This document shows, piece by piece, positions 9,801 through 21,800 of a DNA stretch of 64,000 bases. The translations under genes were made by a program, and so were the position numbers. The notes under the pieces are model-generated. The model was not told the origin of the DNA and made no database searches. It saw only the letters and a program-made list of their open reading frames with translations. Position 1 is the first letter of the stretch, and each line of letters opens with the position of its first letter. The DNA comes from Castor canadensis (taxonomy: Eukaryota; Chordata; Mammalia; Rodentia; Castoridae): NCBI RefSeq assembly GCF_047511655.1, contig NC_133397.1:41616001-41680000 (forward strand), in the 5' to 3' direction.

Positions 9801-12800
9801 GCATGAGAACAGGAGTAGGAGAAAGGGTACCATTTGAGATCAGATCCAAGAGGAGGCTTTTCCTGGATCAGCAACAAAATAACCCATGTCACTAGCATAT
9901 AGTATGTAGCCTATCCATAATTTAAATAGCTTGTATATCAGGACAGCAGTAGGCATGATTCCTAACCCCTTTTCTGGGGTAGGGATAAGTAGTCAGAAAG
10001 ACTAGGTAGTATTCCCAGCCTCAGTCTGCAGATAACTTCAGTATTCTGAAATTTTGAGTTGGTTTTAGTGAGGCTTATGGTTGCCTGTTGCATACATTTT
10101 TTTTTTGTAATGAACAAAAGTTGTATTCTTAAAGGTTTATTTTATAGGGTTGTAAAACATGTATAAATGTCAGAATGCCTTGCATGAAAACAGCCATGTA
10201 AGAGTAGTTCTAACACAGGAGATGGTCAGGAATTAGATGTGAAAAACACATCAGCTCTCTTTCTTCACAAAGTCTCCCAATAGTTTGTAATTAAAGATCA
10301 GAGTATCTGATCTTGGGCCATTTGTCCTATCAAAGATTGTCAAAGTAGCATGAGACTCTCTGTGTCCCTAGAGAAACAGCTGTGTGATAGGCCTGACTTA
10401 GGCCAGGCAGTTCTAGAACCACAGTTACACAGAGCAGGCTGGGAACTGGTTTTTGGAGTTAAGCTCAGAACTTTTTTGGTGTCTAGTAGGACCATGATCA
10501 AATAATTTGGAGAAGGATCTTCAAAAGGAGCTATTAAGGTGACAACAGTCTCTCATAGTGGTTTAATGCATTACTTGTAAACACCTTTTATATACAGTAC
10601 TTAATTTGATTAACTCACTAAAAATTTATTGAATGTTTTCTGTATTCACAGCATTGATTTTTTTTTTTTCATTGTAAGGAAGAATATTGTAGTCTCTACC
10701 ATGAAGAATGGTTTAAGTTGGCAAATGGGAATTGAGTACAGAAATCATACCACATGAGTAAATACAAAATTTATAACTTTAAAAAAAGTGAAATTTAAAC
10801 TGGACAGTTTAATAAGAGATCTCTTGGGCTTGGGGCATGGATCAAATGGTCAAGTGGTAGAGTGCCTGACTAGCAAGCTCAAGGTCCTCAGTCAAAGGAA
10901 AATGAGGTCCAAGGCCATGTGGGCCACAGGGAGTGGTTGGGAAAAAAATAAGGAGGAAGTAGGGCCAGATGTAAGAGGTGGGCTTTTACAAGAACAGATG
11001 GGGATTTGGTTGGCCAAAATGAAGAAGGGCTGTGCTTTCAAAGTAAAGGTAAAGCGAATAGGATATATTATAAGAAAACAAAAAGTGAGGCTTACAAGGA
11101 TTAAGAGAGCTTTAGAGGTGGGATTCAGAAGTACTATTCCTTCACTGACTGGAATAAAGAGTTTGGTGTGGCAATACTCAGTCAAAAGAACAATGCAGGA
11201 GGTATCACAATACCTGACTTCAAACTATATTACAAAGCAATAACAATAAAAACAGCATGGTACTGGCACAAAAACAGACATGAAGACCAGTGGAACAGAA
11301 TAGAAGACCCAGATATGAAGCCACACAACTATAACCAACTTGTCTTTGACAAAGGAGCTAAAAATATATGATGGAGAAATAGCAGCCTCTTCAACAAAAA
11401 CTGCTGGGAAAACTGGTTAGCAGTCTGCAAAAAACTGAAAGTAGATCCATGTATATCACCCTATACCAAGATTAACTCAAAATGGATCAGGGATCTTAAT
11501 ATCAGACCCCAAACTCTAAAGTTGATACAGGAAAGAGTAGGAAATACTCTGGAGTTAGTAGGTATAGGTAAGAACTTTCTCAATGAAACCCCAGCAGCAC
11601 AGCAACTAAGAGATAGCATAGATAAATAGGACCTCATAAAGCTAAAAAGCTTCTGTTCATCAAAAGAAATGGTCTCTAAACTGAAGAGAACGCCCACAGA
11701 GTGGGAGAAAATATTTGCCAACTATACATCAGACAAAGGACTGATAACCAGAATATATAGGGAACTTAAAAAACTAAATTATCCCAAAACTAATGAACCA
11801 ATAAAGAAATGGGCAAGTGAACTAAACAGAACTTTCTCAAAAGAAGAAATTCAAATGGCCAGAAAACACATGAAAAAATGCTCCCCATCTCTAGCAATAA
11901 AGGAAATGCAAATTAAAACCACGCTAAGATTCCACCTCACCCCTGTTAGAATAGCCATCATCAGCAACACCACCAACAACAGGTGTTGGTGAGGATGCAG
12001 GGAAAAAGGAACCCTCTTACACTGTTGGTGGGAATGTAGACTAGTACAACCACTCTGGAAAAAAATTTGGAGGCTACTTAAAAAGCTGGACATCGATCTA
12101 CCATTTGATCCAGCAATACCACTCTTGGGGATATACCCAAAAGACTGTGACACAGGTTACTCCAGAGGCACCTGCACACCCATGTTTATTGCGGCACTAT
12201 TCACAATAGCCAAGTTATGGAAACAGCCAAGATGCCCCACCACTGACGAATGGATTAAGAAAATGTGGTATCTATACACAATGGAATTTTATGCAGCCAT
12301 GAAGAAGAACAAAATGTTATCATTCGCTGGTAAATGGATGGAACTGGAGAACATCATTCTGAGTGAGGTTAGCCTGGCCCAAAAGACCAAAAATCGTATG
12401 TTCTCCCTCATATGCGGACATTAGATCAAGGGCAAACACAACAAGGGGATTGGACTTTGAGCACATGATAAAAGCGAGAGCACACAAGGGAGGGGTGAGG
12501 ATAGGTAAGACACCTAAAAAATTAGCTAACATTTGTTGCCCTTAACACAGAGAAACTAAAGCAGATACCTTAAAAGCAACTGAGGCCAATAGGAAAAGGG
12601 GACCAGGAACTAGAGAAAAGGTTAGATCAAAAAGAATTAACCTAGAAGGTAACACCCACGCACAGGAAATCAATGTGAGTCAATGCCCTGTATAGCTATC
12701 CTTATCTCAACCAGCAAAAATTCTTGTTCCTTCCTATTATTGCTTATACTCTCTCTACAACAAGATTAGAAATAAGGGCAAAATAGTTTCTGCTGGGTAT

Positions 12801-15800
12801 TGGGGGGAGGAGAGGGAGGGGGCGGAGTGGGTGGTAAGGGAGGGGGTGTGGGCAGTGGGGAGAAATGAACCAAGCCTTGTATGCACATATGAATAATAAA
12901 AGAAAAATGAAAAAAAAAAAAAAGAAATAAGGGCAAAATAGTTTCTGCTGGGTATTGACCTGGGGGGTGGGGCGGGGGGGGAGAAATGAACCAAGCCTTG
13001 TATGCACATATGAATAATAAAAGAAAAAGGAAAAAAAAAAAAGTTTGGTGTGCACTGCTGGCAGTGGACTGTACCATCTGCAGGGGAGTTTTTCTGTCTA
13101 GTGTAGACTTTAGGGCAATTGTTTTTATGTTACCTAAGCATGCGTAGAGTTTCCACACTTGTCTCCTAGTCATTAATGCCCATCTGGTGATCTTGTAACT
13201 GTATCTGAAAGAAAAACACTGTGCCTTTGCCTCTCCTGTGTAGTGTATGCTGGAGAGAAGGTGGACTTTAACCGGCCAGCCTAAGCTCAGAAGTATTAGC
13301 ATTTTACACACTGCTGGTTCAGTAGTGCGGCAAGAGTGACAGTAGTGATGCTGAAGAGTGAGAAAATGTCAGATGCCACAGGGTAGTTCAAATGCCAGTA
13401 GACTATGCCAAGCTCCCACCTCCTAAATACTAGACAGGTCTTTTGGCTAAATATTTCTCAGACAGTAGCTTTTTTGCAGTTTCATTGAAACCATGGTTGA
13501 GTTGTCAGTGTAGCAAACAGTATTTGCCAAAGGAAAATCCAACTCATTTTTTGTTATAGTCAGTTATATTAAATGCCAAATGGTTGTTTGAAAGTTCCCT
13601 TTGGCTTTTTAACAAAGTGGGCTATTCAGTTTGCTTTAAGTAGCCTTTACTATGTCTTAGAAATGAAATGTGAGGTGTTTGTTTGTTTGTTTGTTTTTTG
13701 TTTTTAATTGCTATGGTTCTGTTCTGACAGCAAACAGTTCAGTAAGCTTAAAGCTTCACCTTAGACCTTAAAGCAGTCACTGGAGCTTCTAACTACCACA
13801 CAAAGAATACGTGTAAAACATAACAGGTCAGTTAGGACAGGGGTATGAAATGACAAAGACTGAAGTTATATTGCTATTGTTTGGTTTTATGGACTTGAAA
13901 ATATTCATTCTGCCATCAGTCATCCTAACACTTCATCCATGAGTATGCTAACATTGCTTAAAAAGTAGAATACTACATGATGGAAGTTAATATTAAACTG
14001 GTAGTTCATCTTTTTGAACTTCAGAGCAGAGGTCAAGAAACTTTGTAAAGAACCAAACAGTAAATATTTTAGGTTTGCAGTTACATGGTTTCTATTACAA
14101 TTTCTCTTCTCTTCTGATGAATACAATACATAAATTAAGGAGTATGGCTGTATTCCAGCAAAACTTTAAAATAGATGGCAGGCCAGTTTGGCCCTCAGAT
14201 CTTAGTTTGCCAACCCTTTTCTAGAGAATTTAGTGTCTATATGTTTTTTTAAAGGAAATGCTAGTATTGCTAATTATCTTTTAACATTTTTTCTTCCCTT
14301 TTAAATTATGTTATTTGAAAACAGTGACCACATCTGTTACTTCCTTGTCTTTCCTATACCATTTAGAACAATGCCTTATACGAGGCACAATAAACATATC
14401 TTCCTAGTTTAGAAATTGTTTTGCAGTAGGTTTCTTGGCATGTTCTCACAACAGCCTCAGAAAAAGGCGGATAGGGTAGATGTGTTCGCCCATTTTATAG
14501 GCCTGTGGCTGAAGCTTGAAAGGTTAAGTGAATTTCTCTAGTTTATATTGTCTAGTAAATGGCAGAGCAAATGTTTGGATCTGCTTTCTGTTGTAGCAGT
14601 AGACTGTGATTTTTAACTTTTAAAACTAGAAGGTGTTTATCTTTTTATTCTTCCTGTCATGTAATCTTATTTTTTCTGTTGAGTTTTAAATATTCAGATT
14701 AAGGTTTAGCATTCAGATTTCCCTAATCTTTTAGCATAGTTCTGTTCTCTGTTCTCGGGAGACAGATCTGAGCTTCGCAGGATTAAAAAGATTTTTTTTT
14801 TTTGATTCAGGGTCTCGCTATGTAGTGCAGGTTGATCTTGACTCACAATGCTCCTACCTCAGCTTCCCAAATGCTGGGATAACAAATGTATGCAACCATG
14901 CTTGAAGTGGGTCTACTTTTTAAAAACTTACAGACAGATACTTTCATTTTCCCAGAGAAGAACCTAGTCATTCATTTTTTTTGTATTGAGCCGTGAGAAT
15001 ATTAGTCTATAAACCTTTTGCTTCAGCTATATTGAACTTACATGTGCTATGTTCTCTTTGCTGAAAATGCTTTTCTCTTACTGTATATGTGGATTTTATC
15101 TTCTAAAACTCTGCCAGTGGTGGCTATACAGATGTAGACATAAGTAAAAATTCATCAAGCAGCATAATTTTTTATTTCTACACTTTATTTAAAATAAAAT
15201 TATACCTTCACTTTTAGTACTTAGTATGGAAAAAGCTCAAGTTCTACCTCTTCTCCTAAAGCTTCTCCTGCCTTGCTAGCCACTGCTTTTTCTCTCTTCA
15301 AAAATAGACTTAGAATAACCAATATCATCTAGTTGGGATTATAATGGTGGGGTAAAAACTGACAGGATCTGAATCTCAGCATTTCCACCTCACTCTTCTG
15401 TGCCTCTGTTTTCTCACCTCTAAAATAGAGGTATTTAGAATTTCTATGTGATAGGATTATGTGGGTTAGATGGTAACACATAGAAAGCACTTGGGATGGT
15501 ATCTGGTATGTAATGAATATTCAAACATAAGTTGGTATTATTATCATTTTAAAATCTGAACCTTTTTCTTAGTTGCTTTGTACACTGCCTCTGCCTGGCT
15601 GATAATAACTTGAGATAATTGTCTGTGATGACATTTGCATGACTAATATTAGGCATAGTGTCCCACTGGGTATGTTGATGCCCTGCATTTTGGTTTTCTG
15701 TCTAAGTCTTATTCCATAATTTATCTATCTGTATGCATTTTATAAATGGATAGTGTGCCGAAATCTCAAGGAAAGTGGCAATTAGTGCCTTGTTACCTAT

Positions 15801-18800
15801 CATTTTTTATTTCATATAAAGAATGATGTGTAGAAGTTGGGAGACATAGATTTTTGTTCCAGGTTATTCTCTTTTCTTTTTCTTTTCCCTGTTCCTTTCC
15901 TTCCTCTCTTCCTCCCTCTCCCTCCCTCCCTTCTCCCTCCCTCCCCTCCCTTCCTCCCCCTTCTTCCTCCCTCCCTTCCTCCCCCCTCTTCCTCTCTTCC
16001 TCATTCCTTCCCTCCCTCCCTCAATCCCTTCTTCCCTCCCTCTCTTCCTCCCAAAATGTTCTTTTTTGAGACAGAAGATCCTTATGTAGCCTAGGTTGGC
16101 CTCAAACTCATATCCACCTGTCTCAGCTCCTGAGTACTGGGATTATTTATAGGTGTGTGCCACCAGGCCTGGCTAGTCCCAGTTTTGCCATTGATTAGTT
16201 TTATGTCATTGGGGGAATTCAGCCTATATGTCTTTATTTATAAAATGGCAAGCTTTCCTCTTTGGGTCAAGTGTGTGTGTGTGTGTGTGTGTGTATGATA
16301 CCCAAATATGTAAATATACACATATAAATAAATATGTCTATGTGTATATGAGAAGATACCTAGTTACCCAGTGCAATGATTCCTATAAAGTAATTATAAG
16401 TGATTTCCTTGCTATAACTGATTGCCTTATCTTAAAATTTTTGCTCTTTCTGTTTTTAGCTTCGGGCTCAGAATCAGGTCTTAAAAAAAGGTGTTGTGGA
16501 TGAGCAAGCAAATTCTGCTGCTTTAAAGGTATGTAAAAGGGTATTTGTGTTATGAAGTTTGTTAGTGGTCAGTGATGCTCAAAACAAGGAATTCATCTGG
16601 TTTTCAGGTTCAAGTCCCAGCTCTGACACTGATTGACTAGAGACAGGAGATGGGGATGGTAGTGCTTAGGTTTTGTGTTCAGCTTTCCTACTAGCTAGGT
16701 ATGAATGTTACATATTTTGATTTCCTCTATCTAATGCATTTCTTCTATACTTCAAGGCCTTTATTTAGCATAATGCCTCTGGGTTAATGGAGCTTGTTGT
16801 CTGTAGTCTGTAGATGCCACTCCGAGGAGGCTGTGTCATGTTCATTTTGTATCCCTACCACTCAGCAGATGGGCCCTTACAAATGGATTTGAATATGGGA
16901 ATCATTTAGTCCATTAACATTACCTTTAGTTGTGCTATTTAGTAGTAATAACTGTGTTAATCAGAGCACCATTTGAGTAATACATTTTACTATCAGCACG
17001 TTTGTTAATTAAGAGGAGATTTATGATAGGAGATGAAGGAATTTGTTTCTCCTCCATTCTAGTAGGCATGTAATAAATATTGCTTAGTAGTCTTTTTTAA
17101 GTAGATAAATTAAATCTGGGATATAGATTCCTTCTTGGCCAAGTTTCTGATAAATGTACTGTCTCTCTCACTCTCACTTTCCTTTCCTTCTCTAGTTTGT
17201 TAGACAGATGGGATTAGGATTCCTTTTACTAGGGTCTCTTTTTGGAGTAGCCCTCAACCAGTGGTATATCCTGGATAGCTCCACTCAGGTAGCTATAACA
17301 CAGACATACGTCCTTTCTCTTAGCCAGTGCTGGATGATACATTAGAGAAATCTATGTCTGAGAGTACGTCTACCTCAGGTTCCAGTAGTACATCTCACCG
17401 CTGAGATGGCTCAGAACACCCCATCTGTACTCCAAAGCTTTCTGCACCCAAGCCAAGATTATAGGAAGAAGTTTTGTAGTCAGGATTTATTAGTCATGTC
17501 ATTGTTCCACTGAAATCATTGAGGAAGTGATCATTATCTCTCCTGATAATGGTTAAAACCTACTACTGGGAAAAGTATTCTTACTTACAAGTTAATAGTA
17601 GCCTGCTCTCACATATGACACTGTCCTGTTGCTGGTTGTGTTTGATTAGCTCTGTAATGGTAACAATGTGCAGACAGTCATGGCAGTGGTGATGATGACG
17701 GGCTGGTCCCAGGCACTGTGTGCCAGGCATTATGCTAAGTACATTATCTTATTAAATGTTCACAACAACTGTATGGGGTTGATAACATTATCATCCCCAC
17801 TGCAGACCCTGGAGTTGAGAGTGAAATTAGGATAGAGAGCTTCTGAAATTAATGATTGGTTAGTGGAATTATAGCATTGTTCAACTTGTGGTACCATAAT
17901 AATGTAAAGAAATTACCTTTTGTTTCATTATTCATTACAGGGAGCATTGTAATTACAGTTTGCCAGTTCTCTAGGTGAGAATGTTAGGATATCCTGTTAC
18001 CATAGGCTTTTGATTTTGGGGGTCTCCTTCAGTGAATTGCCAGGGAGTCAATGTTCATTGATTTGACTTTCTTCTTTAATTTGAGGTATATGATAATTTA
18101 GACATGAGCTGGGCCTAAGTTTACCTTTGAGCTTTAAGTAAAAATTAAGAAGTTACTAAATAAACAATAGAAAGGAAAAAATGTTTTTCTAGTTAATGGG
18201 AGCATATTGTTTTATTCCACTAGCTTTGTGTTCAGCATGCAAATAATGTCAGTAGATTAGACACCAGCCTTGGTTTTTAGGTTGCTGTCTTGGTAGTTAA
18301 CCATCTGCCTAGTAAAATCTGACCTCTTAGCTTCACAACTGTTTGTTTTGGTGAAAGTAATAAAAGTGTTTTTTTAAGCATACAGTAGTAATGTGGCCAT
18401 CTGCATTTGATTATCAATGAATGCAAAGTTACTAGGACATCCTAGTAAAATATAGTTAGAATAACATTTTTAAAACATTGGGTGAAATTAAATTTCTCTT
18501 TAACTTCCTGTTTTCTTACCCCATTATGGTATTAAGAGTACAAAATAGCAGAAAGTGTACTGTTCAGATTTTAGATTTTATTTCTGTTTTCACTTAGCTT
18601 TAAAATGAATTGATGTAGAGCAACATCTGAAAATAGTTTTTGTGTTATGGTAATATTGTTTTTTTATCTTTGAAATATAGTTAAAAGTAAAAATGTGTTG
18701 AAAAAGACTTCATTTTGGGCTAGGGATGTAGCTCAGTGGTAGAGCATTTCGTAGCAGTCTTGAAGCCCTCAGGTGGGAGGGGGAGGGACAACCTCATTTT

Positions 18801-21800
18801 TCTTTAAGGGTCTAGCAAAGATTGATTAGTAAAGCAGAATGAAATAGAAATAAAAGGCAAAAGAGTGACACCCTCTGACTTGCACAGAATGGGAGCTAGG
18901 GGCTCCTTGACTGATTTAAATTTGAGGAGGATTAATAGAACAAAAAAGAATATGAATGTATTTCCTATCAGTCTTGCTCATTGAAGCGTGTGAACTTCTT
19001 TTAAAAAAAAATTCAGTTTTATAAATTTGCCCAGGTTTTGTGTCTGCTCACTGTTACAAATTCAACAGCATACAGTTATGAGTACTTTAAGTTGCTAATG
19101 GCCTGCTGCTTCAGTATGTTTTCTCTCTTCATTTTATTTTAAAATTTACTTGGTTTGGCCAAAAGATGATTTTGTCAGCAAAACAGAGCTAAAAACATGA
19201 GAATTGAAATGATACACACACAACTTTAACTCATTAAAGCAAGGTTTTGATTGTGTTTTGGTGAGGCAAAGATCATTTTTTTTTCATTATTTGAATACCT
19301 GAATGTTAAACCGTGAAGAACAGTCTGTTTTCACTTTGATATAGGAACAACTGAAAATGAAGGATCAGTCACTGAGGAAACTACAACAGGAAATGGACAG
19401 TTTGACATTTCGAAATCTGCAGCTTGCCAAGAGGGTAGAACTACTTCAAGATGAGCTAGCACTAAGTGAACCCCGAGGCAAGAAAAACAAGGTAGGTTTG
19501 ATAAAGGCCTGTTAGTGTGTCCTTGTTAGGAGTTGCAGACACTGTTTTTAGCAGAAGAGTCTTTCTGATTCTCTAGTGTTTCATTTTTATATCTGGATAT
19601 TGGATCAAGAAAGCCAACATTTGCTATTAATATATAGTAAATTTTAGGGGCATTTTCATACAAAAGTAATTTTAAGACATTAGCAGCAAAAATGTACATA
19701 GTTCACTTAATGGCTGTGAAAAGACAATAGAATTTCTCGTATTGGTCAAAATTGTCAAGTTTTCTTATACCAAATTGCCATAATTCCAAGATAGGGCAAA
19801 TAAAATGAGAGAGATTGTTAAAAGTGTAACTACTTATATAATTAATTGAAACACTCACAGATTTTTGACTTAGGTTTGTAAGTTTACAATAGATGTATTT
19901 TCTTAGTGCTTATCATTATGAGGACAATTTAGTTTTCTTGTCTTGAGATTTAGAAATAAACTTTGTGCTTTTATTTGGTGAGGAAAGACTGTTACTGCTC
20001 TAAGATGCATAATCTGGTGCTTTTTGGGTTTTTTTGGTCTGGCACTTTTGAACCTTCTATGTTGAAGAAGTTAGGGTTTTTTCCAGGGGGGTTGCTAGGA
20101 ATTAGTGATGGAGGCTCTAAATCTTGTTTGTGTTTGTAGATTGAGGAAGTGATAATAGAATGGGTAGAGGGAAGAAGAAGGCAAACAGTGACTCTGAAGA
20201 ATCACCATGTGGAGGGAAGAGCTCAGGCTTGAATTCTTTGCCTGCTATTTATAAATCTGTGACTTTGGCAAAATTCTTGACCTTGAAACCTCAGTATTTT
20301 TGTCAGTGAAATGGGTATAACACTTTCAGTCTTTTTTAAAAGCATTTTTATTAGCATATAATAGTTGTACAGGGGGTTTTGTTGTGACATTTCCATATAT
20401 GTGTACAATGTGTCCAGGTTTGGTTCATCCCCTTCTTAAAATGACTTCAACAAGTTTCAGTGAAAACTTTCACTCTTGTGAGGATTAAATGGAATCATGT
20501 GAAAGTCCCTAACATACTATGTGGTATGTTAATACCTTTCTGGAACTTAGGCATTTCTTTACATGGAAGGATTCTCTGGGGTGCTGGTGTGCGAGTAAAG
20601 GGGGAACAGAGAGGGCAGATGGGCATGTATTTGAGATTCTTGGGAATTATGAAAGACTCCTAGGGAGGAAATGACTATCTAGACTTCAAATACACATCCC
20701 AGGCTATTAACACCCCCTCCTATGACTGTTCAGCACAGATATGTGTGTAATACTTGTGAATTGTGAATTAATTTTAATTAAAGTTTCTAAGTTTGGAAGC
20801 ACCGAGGAACCCAAATGTATCATCAGTAGCATTTCTTGTGTTCCAAACACGATGGATAATTTTTTGTGTTTTGCTTTTTATATAAATGCTCCATTTGCAA
20901 AGGACTTTTTAATCACTGATTCATATTGGATCAGTAGGTGACTTCATTTTAAGTCTTCAAAGAGAGAGGATCCAAAACAGGCAGAGAGGGTTGTGACTGA
21001 TTTCTAAACATAGTTTCCTTTTTGGACTGTCCCTTGAATAGCCTCAGTTTATTTACTACATGAAATAAATGTTCATTATTAGGTCTTTTAAACAGTGCTA
21101 TTCTCAGTAGAAAAAAGTTAATATTAGTAAAAATAAAGGAAGATATTTTTTTCATAATCTTCATGCTTTTTTTCTTGTGTTTATTTATAGTAGCCTTATT
21201 TTATATGGTTTTGGTTTTAAAAAATTTTGGAAATTTATGTGAACTTTTTTATAAACTTATTTTTGTGAATACTGTTATTTAATTTATTGTAATTTCTTTT
21301 TTTTATAAGCAAAGATTTAGTATGACAGGATAAAGTGGGGAGAAAAAGGGAGAGACATTTTCTGTTCCCCACACAGGAAATGGGAGTAAAAACTCCAATT
21401 TATTATAATTTCTTAAAGGAGGTCAACAACTCACACTCATAGAACTGGTAAAACTCTTTTTTCCAAACCAAAATATCAAATCAAAATGGTATTTCTGAGC
21501 ATATTTATGCTGCTATGTTTCTGGGTCTGTTCTGTCTTCCAGCAGAACTACTATTGAATTCATCTGCAAAGAATAATGACTGTATCTGTTCTGTTCTCTC
21601 TCTCCCAAGCTTTCCTGTCCTTTGCAGTGTTTGCTGTTTCACTTTGTGTCCCATAGGAAAAGTTAATGATGGACTGTGCACCTTTTGCAGGGTTGTTTGA
21701 GAATGGTGAACACATAGAAGAGACAAGCTGCTAAGGTGATAGAGAATTTGTGTACCTTAGGATGTCTCTCTAAAGGATAAAAGTTATGTGGATATAACTT

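Larger units (their letters stand above)
3873..16459 (+). other. PPP1R21 intron 1 (12.6 kb)
   Basis: GT-AG, phase 0. It opens in the CpG island and then holds a B1, an ID-like SINE, a MaLR LTR, a 7SL-tRNA dimer, an unnamed repeat, a LINE-1 3' end with target-site duplication, three MIRs, two more antisense B1s, a polypyrimidine tract and a (GT)n. Stretches 4120-5280, 6480-7160, 9650-10800 and 13060-14400 show nothing recognisable. Confidence 0.9.
16529..19344 (+). other. PPP1R21 intron 2
   Basis: GT-AG, phase 0, 2816 bp. Apart from a MIR at 17660-17830 and an ID-like SINE fragment at 18718-18772, the sequence is AT-rich and shows nothing recognisable. Confidence 0.9.

Noticed and set aside
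11168-12424. LINE-1 ORF2 as a live gene
   Set aside because: The element is 5'-truncated and ORF2 is cut by in-frame stops at 11369 and 11627, so it cannot encode a working protein.
12744-13311. Long minus-strand frames of 84-181 codons
   Set aside because: They are the antisense of the LINE-1 G-rich 3' UTR and poly(A). The product is Pro/Phe-rich low complexity.
15837-16094. Pro/Ser/Leu-rich open frames
   Set aside because: They arise from the polypyrimidine tract.
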